Assembly: GCA_023460995.1 (NCBI GenBank)
Contig: JAEWOE010000006.1
Span: 806,001-870,000 of the forward strand
Length of the DNA: 64,000 bases
Reading direction: 5' to 3'
Origin: Bacillota bacterium
GTDB taxonomy: Bacteria; Bacillota_I; Bacilli_A; RF39; UBA660
The position numbers and the translations under genes were made by a program. Below, piece by piece: positions 50,772-59,351 of this stretch (within the stretch, counting starts at the first letter, position 1; each line of letters starts with the position of its first letter). The notes beneath the pieces were generated by a model. That model was given only the letters and a program-made list of their open reading frames with translations. It did not search any database and was not told the origin of the DNA.

Positions 50772-51890
50772 ATGAAAATAAAATATGAATTATTACATAA
50801 TGAGAAAAATACTAATGCAAGAAGGGGAAAATTATCAACAAATTATGGAACATTTGATACACCAATGTTCATGCCAGTAGGGACTCTTGCAACCGTAAAA
50901 ACACTTACTCCTGAGCAAGTTAAAGAAGTGGGTTCTGGTGTTATATTATCAAATACATATCACTTATGGTTAAGACCGGGAGAAGATGTTATTGATCATG
51001 CAGGCGGTCTTCATAAATTTATGAATTATGATGGCCCAATACTTACCGACAGTGGTGGTTTTCAAGTATTTTCTTTAGCCAGACCTAAGGATATATCTGA
51101 AGAGGGAGTAACATTTAAAAGTCACTTAGATGGTTCAAAACTTTTCTTAACTCCTGAGCTATCTATTCAAATTCAAAACAAACTTGATAGTGATATCGCT
51201 ATGAGTTTTGATGAATGTATTCCTTACCCAGCTAATTATGATTATGCTAAAGCAAGTACTGAAAGAACTTTAAGATGGGCAAAAAGAGGAAAAGATGTCT
51301 TCAATAATCCTCGCCAATCATTATTTGGTATAGTACAAGGTGGAGAATATACAGATTTAAGAGAATATAGCGCTAAAGAAACAGTTAAAATGGATTTTGA
51401 CGGCTATAGTATTGGAGGCACTAGTGTTGGTGAAGGTAAAGAAACCATGTATAAAATGGTTGAAGATGGTGTTAGATACTTGCCTCAAGATAAACCAAGA
51501 TATTTAATGGGAGTAGGAGATCCTATTGATATTATTGAAGGTGTAATTAGAGGAATAGATATGTTTGACTGTGTTCTTCCTACTAGAATAGCAAGACATG
51601 GAAATGCTTTTACTAAAGATGGTAAAATAAATATTAAAAATGCCAAATTTAAAGAAGATTTTGCGCCAATAGAAAATGATTGTGATTGCTATGCATGTAA
51701 GCATTATACAAGAGCATATATTAGACATCTAATAGCTTGTGAAGAAAGTTTAGGTGGAACATTATTATCAATTCATAATATTAGATTTCTAATTAAATTA
51801 ACGGAAGATTTAAGAATAGCAATTGAAAATGATAATATATTACAATATCGTGAAGAATTTATAAATAGATATAATAAAAAAGGAAACTAA
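50772..51890 (+). CDS. tgt: tRNA-guanine transglycosylase (queuine tRNA-ribosyltransferase)
   Basis: 372 residues. Exchanges guanine-34 of tRNAs with GUN anticodons for preQ1. The base-binding LTDSGGFQVFSLA, GIVQGG and the catalytic Asp region GIDMFDCVLPTRIARHG are intact, as are zinc ligands CDCYAC and His in LSIHNIRF. Full length for a bacterial enzyme. AGGAGG is the ribosome site. No queuosine synthesis genes (queA, queC-F) or preQ1 riboswitch are adjacent, so preQ1 may be salvaged or made from genes elsewhere. Confidence 0.96.
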   Translation: MKIKYELLHNEKNTNARRGKLSTNYGTFDTPMFMPVGTLATVKTLTPEQVKEVGSGVILSNTYHLWLRPGEDVIDHAGGLHKFMNYDGPILTDSGGFQVFSLARPKDISEEGVTFKSHLDGSKLFLTPELSIQIQNKLDSDIAMSFDECIPYPANYDYAKASTERTLRWAKRGKDVFNNPRQSLFGIVQGGEYTDLREYSAKETVKMDFDGYSIGGTSVGEGKETMYKMVEDGVRYLPQDKPRYLMGVGDPIDIIEGVIRGIDMFDCVLPTRIARHGNAFTKDGKINIKNAKFKEDFAPIENDCDCYACKHYTRAYIRHLIACEESLGGTLLSIHNIRFLIKLTEDLRIAIENDNILQYREEFINRYNKKGN

Positions 51891-51906
51891 TAAAGTTTCC
51901 TTTTTT
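51876..51906. terminator. Bidirectional terminator after tgt
   Basis: AAAAAAGGAAACT/AGTTTCCTTTTTT stem, shared with the convergent gene. Confidence 0.85.
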
Positions 51907-51921
51907 AAAAATAAAGAGACA

Positions 51922-52296
51922 TTAAGTTTTTGCTTCATCTTTATGTCTAGCTATTCCTATCATACTGCCTAAACTGCTGCAAATAATAATAATTAGATAT
52001 AAAAGAAAATTCTTCAACTCAAAACTATGATAAAAGATTAGATTTAATATTAATAAAATAAATGATAATAACATCCCATATTTTATTCCCTCGAGGTAAC
52101 CTTTTTTATTAGAAGTAATTCCTAATTTAAAACTTCCTATAAGTATTGACATAATAAGTACTAATATCTTAAATATATTTACTAATTTAATACTAAACAA
52201 ACTAAAATAATTCAAAATTGTTATTAATAGTATTCCTATCAATAATGTAATAATGGTATATATTAGGCATATTCCTAATTTTTTTAAGTAGTTCAT
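51922..52296 (-). CDS. Small membrane protein, TIGR04086-like
   Basis: 124 residues with four hydrophobic helices (about 8-30, 38-57, 70-90, 95-113). The motif GSFKLGITSNKKGYLEGIKYG between helices 2 and 3 and SSLGSMIGI in helix 4 are typical of the YrzE/TIGR04086 group, often found near tgt and yajC in Firmicutes. Function unknown. AGGTGA precedes the ATG. Convergent with tgt. Confidence 0.7.
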   Translation of the reverse strand: MNYLKKLGICLIYTIITLLIGILLITILNYFSLFSIKLVNIFKILVLIMSILIGSFKLGITSNKKGYLEGIKYGMLLSFILLILNLIFYHSFELKNFLLYLIIIICSSLGSMIGIARHKDEAKT

Positions 52297-52369
52297 ATAA
52301 TCACCTATAATATTATATTTATTTGTATAATTTAATATTACAAGTACATAATTAAATGGTGATATTATT

Positions 52370-52798
52370 ATGATGATAAGTATAAAATTATGTTTACTAT
52401 ATACTGCACTTGTTATTGTTTTTGATATGTTAGATAAAAATAGATTTTATAGCAATCTAAATTTTCTTGTAATGATAATAACAGTTGGTAGTGTTTTTAT
52501 TTTGAATATTATTGATATAGTTGATATTACTCTTGCAGTAACTTTCTTGTTTATAAATAAATATATAATTAATAATTACTTTTATAAAAGAAAAAAGAAA
52601 GAAATTAAAAATAAATCCTATATTAATATGCCGGTACCGCTAATTATATCTGGTGATATAAACTATGATTCATTAAAAAAGATTAGAAAAAACTCTTTTT
52701 GGCTAATTAATAATATGGAAAAAAACAATTTGGAACTTGAAAATATATACTATGCTTTTTATATGAATGATGAAACATATTTTATTAAGCGAAGCTAA
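52370..52798 (+). CDS. DUF421-like (YetF/YcaP) membrane protein, short
   Basis: 142 residues. Three hydrophobic segments (about 5-20, 30-48, 50-66) are followed by a basic stretch and a small domain in which PLIISGDINYDSLKKIRKN, then a helix, then IYYAFYMNDETYFIKR follow the C-terminal domain pattern of DUF421/YetF proteins. Members are usually over 200 residues, so this is a short version. YetF-type proteins are of unknown function; some affect sporulation or stress. The weak ribosome site GGTGAT is eight bases upstream. Confidence 0.5.
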   Translation: MMISIKLCLLYTALVIVFDMLDKNRFYSNLNFLVMIITVGSVFILNIIDIVDITLAVTFLFINKYIINNYFYKRKKKEIKNKSYINMPVPLIISGDINYDSLKKIRKNSFWLINNMEKNNLELENIYYAFYMNDETYFIKRS

Positions 52799-52982
52799 TA
52801 CAGTTTATATAAATAGTACTCTTTGATTAATAAGCTTTTGCTAATATAAACTTAGCTTAAAGGGTGATAAGTATAAATTAAAAATTCTTATATATTTAAA
52901 AATAAAAAAGGTATTATATTACTCCTTTTTTTTGACAATATACTCTTTTTTTGGTATCATATCTTTAGATAGGAGAATAGTA
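52799..52982 (+). promoter_or_regulatory. Intergenic region with terminator and promoter of the O-acylation operon
   Basis: A hairpin AAAAAAGG/CCTTTTTT lies at 52904-52931. It is followed by TTGACA (52932-52937), 17 bases, and TATCAT (52955-52960). AGGAGA is the ribosome site for the gene at 52983. Confidence 0.7.
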
Positions 52983-53429
52983 ATGAAAAAGTTTTTTTTA
53001 GTTGTGGTTTGTAGTATTTTTACATTTTTCTTAGCAGGTTGCTCAAGCAGTAAGAATATTAATTTAGATAATGTATATGAAAATTTAAAAGATGATTATG
53101 CTGACTTTATAAAAGTAGATGAAGATGTATTAACAGGCAATTATGGTTTAGATGTAAGCGTATTTAAAGATTATTTGATAGTAATGAATGAAGCAGGAAC
53201 AACAAGTAAAATGTACGCTATTTTTGAAGTTGGAAATTCTTACGAAGAAGCAGAAGACGAAGCTACATATTTTATAGATAAATACACAGAGAGTTGGGAT
53301 AATGGTTATTTTCCTGATGAAACAAAGTTAGTTAATGATGGCGTTACTGAAAAATATGGGAATTATATTATATATGTAGTAAATGATGATACAGATAGTG
53401 TAATTGCCAAAATAAAAGCAAGCAATTAG
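52983..53429 (+). CDS. DUF4358-like lipoprotein
   Basis: About 148 residues. Signal peptide with lipobox FLAGC (about residues 17-21), then a small domain with TGNYGLDVSVFKDYLIVM, YAIFEVGNSYEEAEDEATYFI and a C-terminal YIIYVVNDD, the DUF4358 pattern. In Firmicutes this domain often lies beside MBOAT and DHHW genes, as here. The ATG at 52983 begins the signal peptide; an in-frame ATG at 52932 lies in the -35 box. Probably an accessory to surface glycan acylation; its exact role is unknown. Confidence 0.78.
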   Translation: MKKFFLVVVCSIFTFFLAGCSSSKNINLDNVYENLKDDYADFIKVDEDVLTGNYGLDVSVFKDYLIVMNEAGTTSKMYAIFEVGNSYEEAEDEATYFIDKYTESWDNGYFPDETKLVNDGVTEKYGNYIIYVVNDDTDSVIAKIKASN

Positions 53430-53443
53430 AAAGGAAGATAACA

Positions 53444-54853
53444 ATGGTTTTTAGTAGCATTCCATTTATATTTTTCTTTTTTCCTATATTCTTAATTTTA
53501 TACTATGCTGCACCATATAAGTATAAGAATATTATTCTCTTAATATTTAGTTTAATATTTTACGCTTGGGGAGAACCAATATACATATTGTTAATGATAT
53601 TTTCTTCAGTTGTTGACTATGCGAATGGTTTAAATATAGAAAAATATAGAAATAATAAGAAAAAGAAAAGATTATTTTTAATTATTTCAATAATTATTAA
53701 CCTTAGTTTACTAGGATTCTTTAAATATTCAGATTTCTTAATTGGGATAGTAAACAACATATTTAATATAAATATACCACTTCTTAATTTAGCACTTCCA
53801 ATAGGAATAAGTTTTTATACTTTTCAAACAATGAGTTATTCAATTGATGTATATAGAGGAACTGTAAAGACAGAACATAATTTTTTAAACTACATGGCAT
53901 ATGTAACAATGTTTCCTCAGTTAATAGCGGGACCAATTGTTAGATATGAAGATGTAGCTAAAGAACTAAAACATAAAGAGATAACATTTCATAAATTTAG
54001 TGAAGGTTTACTTAGATTTATGAGAGGTTTATTTAAAAAAGTTCTTATTGCTAACAATGTAGGTTATTTATTTACAGTTATTAGTACAATGACAACAAGT
54101 GAAATATCAGTATTATCAGCATGGCTTGGTGTTATTGCTTTTACTTTCCAAATATATTTTGATTTTAGCGGTTATAGTGATATGGCAATTGGTATGGGAA
54201 AAATGTTAGGTTTTACATATCTTGAAAATTTTGATCATCCGTATATTTCTAAGAGTATTACTGAGTTTTGGAGAAGATGGCACATATCACTTTCAACATG
54301 GTTTAAAGAATATGTATATATTCCTCTTGGTGGTTCTAGAGTGTCAAGAATTATTAATATTAGAAATATATTAATCGTATGGATGTTAACTGGATTATGG
54401 CATGGTGCTAATCTTAACTTTGTTCTATGGGGGCTATATTACGGTATAGTATTAATATTAGAAAAATTTATACTTAAGAAATATATAGATAGGCTTCCAA
54501 ATGTTATAAAGCACACATACACATTATTTTTAATTTTAATTGGATGGTTGATATTTGCTTTTGACGATATGAACAAACTTGGAAGTTTTGCTAAAATAAT
54601 GTTTGGCTTTGGTGATGTAGATTTTATTAATAGTAATTTTTTATATTACTTTAAAAATTATTTTATTATTATCCTAATTAGTATTATATTTTCTATGCCA
54701 GTATATTCAAAGATAAAAGAGAATCTAAGGAAAGTTAAATTTCCAAAGACTTTATTTATTATAGTACTTACCATATATGTTTTATTATTTATAGTTACAA
54801 TTGGTTACATAGTTAATGATACATATAATCCATTCTTGTATTTTAGATTTTGA
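53444..54853 (+). CDS. MBOAT family O-acyltransferase (AlgI/DltB-like)
   Basis: 469 residues, about 11 helices. Diagnostic: LPIGISFYTFQTMSYSIDVYRG (about residues 123-144), FPQLIAGPIVRYED, FWRRWHISLSTWFKEYVYIPLGGSR, and the catalytic His in LTGLWHGANLNFVLWG (about residue 321). Such proteins pass acyl groups, commonly acetyl, across the membrane to surface polysaccharides. The DHHW protein encoded next would complete the transfer outside. The gene ends in TGA nine bases before it. The glycan acceptor is unknown. Confidence 0.93.
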   Translation: MVFSSIPFIFFFFPIFLILYYAAPYKYKNIILLIFSLIFYAWGEPIYILLMIFSSVVDYANGLNIEKYRNNKKKKRLFLIISIIINLSLLGFFKYSDFLIGIVNNIFNINIPLLNLALPIGISFYTFQTMSYSIDVYRGTVKTEHNFLNYMAYVTMFPQLIAGPIVRYEDVAKELKHKEITFHKFSEGLLRFMRGLFKKVLIANNVGYLFTVISTMTTSEISVLSAWLGVIAFTFQIYFDFSGYSDMAIGMGKMLGFTYLENFDHPYISKSITEFWRRWHISLSTWFKEYVYIPLGGSRVSRIINIRNILIVWMLTGLWHGANLNFVLWGLYYGIVLILEKFILKKYIDRLPNVIKHTYTLFLILIGWLIFAFDDMNKLGSFAKIMFGFGDVDFINSNFLYYFKNYFIIILISIIFSMPVYSKIKENLRKVKFPKTLFIIVLTIYVLLFIVTIGYIVNDTYNPFLYFRF

Positions 54854-54861
54854 GGTGAAAT

Positions 54862-55983
54862 ATGAAAAAAAATTATAATAAAGTTATTTCTGTTATATTA
54901 ATATTAATTATATTTAGTCTTTCTATAATTTTTTTTACTGAGCCTAAAAGTGATTTTTCAGATAATGAAAATAGATTACTCCAAGACTTTCCTAATTTTA
55001 CAATAAAGAGATTATTTAATGGTAAATATGTAAGTGAGTTAGAAGATTACTTAACTGATCATTTTCCTTTTAGAGATGGTTTTATGAGTATCAAAACTAA
55101 AACAGATAAACTTCTTGGAAAAGAAGACATTAATGGTGTATATCTATCTAGTGATGGCTATTTACTTGAAAAATATAATAAGCCAGTTAATAGTGATAGA
55201 CTTGTAAAAGTTTTAAATAGTTTTAATAAAACTATCAATTATGTAAATATGAACTTAATGCTTGTTCCTACTAGTATAAGTATAAATAGTGATTTACTAC
55301 CTAGTAATGCACCAACTTATAATGAAATAGATAATATTAACTATATTTATAAGCAAATACATTTTGATACTATAAATCTATATGAAACTTTCTTAAATCA
55401 TAATAGTGATTATCAGATGTATTATAAATTAGATCATCACTGGACTAGTTATGGTGCTTATTATGCCTATGTAGAATACGCGAAAGCTAATAATTTAAAA
55501 CCGTATAGTCTAAATAGTTTTGATATAGAGAAGGTTACTAGTGATTTTAATGGAACATTATATTCTAAAACAAGCGATTATACTAGAGAGTCTGATTCTA
55601 TATATACTTTTAATTTACCAAATACTAGTTATACTGTAGATTATGTTTATAGTAAAAAAGAAACTAATTCACTATATGAAGAAAGTTATCTAGATAAGAA
55701 AGATAAATATTCTTATTTCTTAGATAATAATCATCCCTTAATAGTGATAACTAATAATAATATTGATACTGATAAAGAGTTAATTGTAATAAAAGATAGT
55801 TTTGCCAATAGTATAATTCCTTTTCTAATAAATCATTATAAAAAAATACATGTTATTGATCCAAGATATTATAAGACAAGTATAAGTAAATATATTTTGG
55901 AAAATAAAGCCATAAATGACTGCTTAATTTTATACAATATTAATACAGTTGATGGTGATTTAGGGATTTTTTCTATAAGATAA
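54862..55983 (+). CDS. DHHW family protein (AlgJ/AlgX-like)
   Basis: 373 residues with one N-terminal helix (about 8-28) and an extracytoplasmic SGNH-like domain. The name-giving motif DHHW is in YKLDHHWTSYGAYY (about 190-203), and the candidate nucleophile Ser is in VIKDSFANSIIPF (about 313). In alginate and related systems AlgJ/AlgX use this site to acetylate the polymer. It acts with the MBOAT protein before it. GAGGTGA is the ribosome site; a terminator follows, ending the three-gene operon. Confidence 0.88.
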   Translation: MKKNYNKVISVILILIIFSLSIIFFTEPKSDFSDNENRLLQDFPNFTIKRLFNGKYVSELEDYLTDHFPFRDGFMSIKTKTDKLLGKEDINGVYLSSDGYLLEKYNKPVNSDRLVKVLNSFNKTINYVNMNLMLVPTSISINSDLLPSNAPTYNEIDNINYIYKQIHFDTINLYETFLNHNSDYQMYYKLDHHWTSYGAYYAYVEYAKANNLKPYSLNSFDIEKVTSDFNGTLYSKTSDYTRESDSIYTFNLPNTSYTVDYVYSKKETNSLYEESYLDKKDKYSYFLDNNHPLIVITNNNIDTDKELIVIKDSFANSIIPFLINHYKKIHVIDPRYYKTSISKYILENKAINDCLILYNINTVDGDLGIFSIR

Positions 55984-55993
55984 TAACAGTAGT

Positions 55994-56017
55994 AAAAGAG
56001 ATTTGTCTCTTTTTTTC
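55994..56017 (+). terminator. Terminator of the O-acylation operon
   Basis: AAAGAGA/TCTCTTT stem with loop TTTG and T tail. Confidence 0.75.
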
Positions 56018-56062
56018 TTATAAAAAAGATGATATACTATCTATAGATGATAGGGTGGTAGT

Positions 56063-56836
56063 ATGAAAAGAAAGAAAAATGCTTTTTCACTAGTTGAATT
56101 ACTGGCAGTTATAATAGTACTAGGAATTATTGCATCAATTATAATTCCTTCAACACTAAAAACTTTAGATAAATCAAAGAAAGATTCCTTCGAAAGTAGT
56201 GTTGTAGGATTAATAAAAGCTGCTTCAAATTATATGGCAGAAAGTGATTTTGAAGATTGGACTAGTGGTTTAACTATAACTAATATCCAAACTAACAATT
56301 TGTTTGAAACAAAGAATGTTAATATTTTTACTAGTGGTACACTTTATAATAACAATGGTACTATTACTGTCATCAATGTTACTGATGGAAACTACTGCGC
56401 TAATGGTAAGAAAAATAGTTTAACTATTACAAAAGGTAATTGCGTAACTGGAAATGACATTATATATGAAATAGATACTATAAATTTAAGAGATTTTTCA
56501 AATTGGCGAACAGGTCAATACAGCATGACAACTGGAATTTATCAGGCACATAATAATAGAATTTGCTTAAATGATTATGTAACTGGAAAACCAAGCACAA
56601 CTTACAAAGTTACTATTTCTAACAGTACTTATCGCGTACTAATTCGCACATTAGATTCTAATCATGCTTTTATTTATTCATTTAATGTATCAAACGGTAA
56701 TAATTTTACTACATCAGCTAATACTACTTATTTAGGTATTTCAATATATAATGGTACTAGTGATGCAGGTGTTTCTTATGATACATATAAGAGTCTATTT
56801 GAAAATGGACTTAAGATAGATATAATAAAACAATAA
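56063..56836 (+). CDS. Type IV prepilin-like protein
   Basis: 257 residues. The leader MKRKKNA precedes FSLVELLAV, so -1 is Ala rather than Gly, which prepilin peptidases accept less often; Glu at +5 is kept. After the helix a pilin-like region (to about 125) has a Cys pair, and residues 135-257 (DIINLRDFSNWRTGQY-like start, ending FENGLKIDII) form a beta-rich domain of unknown type. The upstream sequence from -10 to start closely resembles that of the prepilin at 44695. Monocistronic. Confidence 0.8.
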   Translation: MKRKKNAFSLVELLAVIIVLGIIASIIIPSTLKTLDKSKKDSFESSVVGLIKAASNYMAESDFEDWTSGLTITNIQTNNLFETKNVNIFTSGTLYNNNGTITVINVTDGNYCANGKKNSLTITKGNCVTGNDIIYEIDTINLRDFSNWRTGQYSMTTGIYQAHNNRICLNDYVTGKPSTTYKVTISNSTYRVLIRTLDSNHAFIYSFNVSNGNNFTTSANTTYLGISIYNGTSDAGVSYDTYKSLFENGLKIDIIKQ

Positions 56837-56857
56837 ACTTATAGTATAAACTTAATT

Positions 56858-56899
56858 GCCTAATTAGTTATATTGTGTTATAATTAGTTAGGCTTTTTT
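56858..56899 (+). terminator. Terminator overlapping the RNase J promoter
   Basis: GCCTAA (56858-56863) pairs with TTAGGC (56888-56893) with further pairing inside, followed by six T. The 3' arm region contains an extended -10, TGT-TATAAT (56876-56884), for the next gene. Confidence 0.65.
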
Positions 56900-56918
56900 A
56901 ATAAAAGAAAGGAGATTT

Positions 56919-58565
56919 ATGAGTAAAATAAAAATATTTGCATTAGGGGGATTAAATGATATCGGTAAGAACATGTATGTTGTTGAAGTCGATAAAGATA
57001 TATTCTTATTTGATGCAGGATTAAAATATGCGGATGACAGAATGTTAGGGGTTGATTATATTATTCCTAACTTTGATTATTTAAAAGAAAATATAGCTAG
57101 AATTCAAGGGTTATTTATTACCCACGGGCATCAATTACAAATGGGGGCAGTATCTGATATATTAACGGAATTACCTACTTTGAAAATTTATGGTACTGCG
57201 TTTACTTTAAATATTTTAAGAGAAGAACTAATTACTGATGGAGTTAAAACTGAAAATTTAGTTGAATTAAAACCACATCGTAAAGTAGATTTTGGAAGTA
57301 ATTCTATATTTCCAATTAGTCTTACTCACTCTGTACCAGATACAGTAGGGTATGTACTATATACACCAGATGGAGCTATATTCTATACTGGAAACTTTGC
57401 TTTTGATCCTACAATGGTAGGACCATATAAAACGGATATTGGTAAACTTGCTTATGTTGGTAAACAAGGAGTACTTTGTTTACTTAGTGAATCATTATAT
57501 GCTGACAAAAAAGGATATACTTCACCACAACACAGATGTTCAGGAATATTTCGTGAAATGCTTGGTAAAAATGAGGGAAGAATTCTTTTCAATATATATG
57601 ATTCTCAAGTTTATAGAATTCAAGAATTATTAACTGAAATTGGTAAAACAAAGAGAAAAGTAGTTATAATGGGTAAAACGTTAGAAACACTTATATATAA
57701 CTGTATTGATAATAATTATGTGAAGTTTGATAAAACTCAAATAGGTAGTATTCATGATGTTAATGAAAGAGGTACTGTCGTAATTATTTCTGATGAAAGA
57801 GAAAAACCATTCTCAAATATTAAAAGAATAATTAGAGGAATAGATAAATTTATCAAAATTACAACAGCTGATACAGTAGTATTCGCATCTCAAGTATATG
57901 ATGGAATGGAAAAAACAGCTACAGCTGTATATGATAGCTTAGCTAAACTAGGATGTAACTTAGTTATATTATCAACTAAAAAGTATTTATCACTTCATGC
58001 ATCAAGTGAAGATTTAATGCTTATGCTTGATTTAATGCAACCAAAATACTATTTACCTGTAATAGGTGAGTATAGACATCAAGTTGCTAATGCAGAAGTT
58101 GCTAAGCAAATAGGTATGAAAGAAGAAAATATTCTTCTTAGATTAGATGGCGAAGTAATAACTTTTGAAAATGGTAATTTAGTTAACAATAATGAAAAAG
58201 TGAAAGTTGACGATATTTTAATAGATGGTAAAACAATAGGAGATATTGGTGAAGCTGTATTAAAAGATCGTGAAGCACTTAGCGATAATGGTATAGTTGT
58301 TGTAACAGCAACTATAGATAGAGCAACAAAAAAAGTCTTAGCAGGGCCAGAAATATTAACACGTGGTTTTATTTATATAAAAGATAATATAGATATAATT
58401 AAAGAAGCTGAAAGAATTTCGTTAGATGTAATTAACGATAATATAAAAGAAAGCTACGTTGATTTTAATAAAATAAAAGCTGGTATAAGAGATAAAGTTG
58501 GTAGATATTTATATGCAGAGACAGAATGTAAACCAATGGTTCTACTTGTTATGCAAGAGGTTTAA
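56919..58565 (+). CDS. RNase J-family protein with degenerate active site
   Basis: 548 residues with the full RNase J layout: beta-lactamase/beta-CASP core (1-440) and C-terminal domain (to 548, ending VLLVMQEV). Metal-site residues are lost: HxHxDH reads HGHQLQ (69-74; Asp to Leu73, His to Gln74), TGD reads TGN159 and PVHGEYR reads PVIGEYR (Ile382). It should therefore lack nuclease activity. In several Firmicutes J1 is active and J2 is a weak or inactive partner; this is best read as a J2-type subunit whose active J1 lies elsewhere. AAAGGAGA precedes the ATG. Confidence 0.9.
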   Translation: MSKIKIFALGGLNDIGKNMYVVEVDKDIFLFDAGLKYADDRMLGVDYIIPNFDYLKENIARIQGLFITHGHQLQMGAVSDILTELPTLKIYGTAFTLNILREELITDGVKTENLVELKPHRKVDFGSNSIFPISLTHSVPDTVGYVLYTPDGAIFYTGNFAFDPTMVGPYKTDIGKLAYVGKQGVLCLLSESLYADKKGYTSPQHRCSGIFREMLGKNEGRILFNIYDSQVYRIQELLTEIGKTKRKVVIMGKTLETLIYNCIDNNYVKFDKTQIGSIHDVNERGTVVIISDEREKPFSNIKRIIRGIDKFIKITTADTVVFASQVYDGMEKTATAVYDSLAKLGCNLVILSTKKYLSLHASSEDLMLMLDLMQPKYYLPVIGEYRHQVANAEVAKQIGMKEENILLRLDGEVITFENGNLVNNNEKVKVDDILIDGKTIGDIGEAVLKDREALSDNGIVVVTATIDRATKKVLAGPEILTRGFIYIKDNIDIIKEAERISLDVINDNIKESYVDFNKIKAGIRDKVGRYLYAETECKPMVLLVMQEV

Positions 58566-58579
58566 TACCTCTTTTTTTG
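58555..58579 (+). terminator. Terminator after the RNase J-like gene
   Basis: AGAGGT/ACCTCT stem with T run, overlapping the stop. Confidence 0.8.
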
Positions 58580-58599
58580 TTAATAAAATTCTTTTATTA

Positions 58600-58608
58600 T
58601 GATATAAT
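58600..58608 (+). promoter_or_regulatory. Extended -10 promoter of the small membrane gene
   Basis: TGA-TATAAT, 18 bases before the ATG; AGAGGTGG is the ribosome site. Confidence 0.55.
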
Positions 58609-58626
58609 TATAATAGAGGTGGTAGT

Positions 58627-58941
58627 ATGAAAGAAGTAATTGTAGAAAATTTAGGATCATCTGGATTACTTATTCCAGGAGCAATTATAATAATAATATT
58701 ATTTATTGTATTACGATTTTTTAAGGCATTATTTTCTTCATCATTTATAGGCTTTTTATTATCATTAGTTTCTTACTCGGTATATGAATATATTTATTTT
58801 AATTTTCCAATTGTAGCTTGTTTATCATTTCTTCTTTGCCTTACTGGTTTTGGTAAAAGTGGTATTATTGGCAAGGTATTTGCGCTTATTGGTCTAATTT
58901 TATCAGGTTATATTATCATTAATACACTAGGATTTATTTAA
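58627..58941 (+). CDS. Small hypothetical membrane protein
   Basis: 104 residues, three or four hydrophobic helices (about 13-32, 37-58, 60-75, 82-103), Phe/Ile/Leu-rich, one Cys pair in the third segment (ACLSFLLC). No family recognised. It has its own promoter and terminator, so it is a single-gene unit. Function unknown. Confidence 0.6.
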   Translation: MKEVIVENLGSSGLLIPGAIIIIILFIVLRFFKALFSSSFIGFLLSLVSYSVYEYIYFNFPIVACLSFLLCLTGFGKSGIIGKVFALIGLILSGYIIINTLGFI

Positions 58942-58966
58942 AAGAAGTTTAATACTTCTTTTTTTA
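58940..58966 (+). terminator. Terminator after the small membrane gene
   Basis: AAAAGAAGT/ACTTCTTTT stem with T tail. Confidence 0.8.
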
Positions 58967-59018
58967 TTGATATAAAATGTAAAAAAATATATAATAAAAG
59001 AAGAAGGTAGGAAATTAT

Positions 59019-59351
59019 ATGAAATTAGTTGTCTTAATATTGAAAGAAGAAGAAGTACTAGATAAATTTGTAAAAAAATGCACAAATAGTAATATTAAAA
59101 ACATTACTGTTATTCAAAGTGATTCATATGAAACTGAAAAAGTTGGAAGTAAAAGAAACCATCAATCTAATATACTAAATTCTATTAGATATATTTTAGA
59201 TTATTATAATGATGAAAGTAGAACAATATTGATTCCTGTAAATACTGAAAAATTAGAAGAAGTAAAAAATATTATTAAAAGTTTAGTACCAAGTGAACAA
59301 TACACGTTAATGGTTATTAATTTAGAAGAAATAATAGGTCTTGAAAAGTAA
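59019..59351 (+). CDS. PII-like regulatory protein
   Basis: 110 residues. The N-terminus MKLVVLILKEEEVLDKFVKKC and the ferredoxin-like alternation of strands and helices resemble PII (GlnB)-superfamily proteins, but the T-loop Tyr motif of GlnB/GlnK is not present. Its stop overlaps the start of the antiporter gene by one base (AATGG), so the two are co-translated. PII-like proteins next to transporters often bind a nucleotide and gate the transporter, as SbtB does for SbtA. That role is inference. Confidence 0.6.
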   Translation: MKLVVLILKEEEVLDKFVKKCTNSNIKNITVIQSDSYETEKVGSKRNHQSNILNSIRYILDYYNDESRTILIPVNTEKLEEVKNIIKSLVPSEQYTLMVINLEEIIGLEK

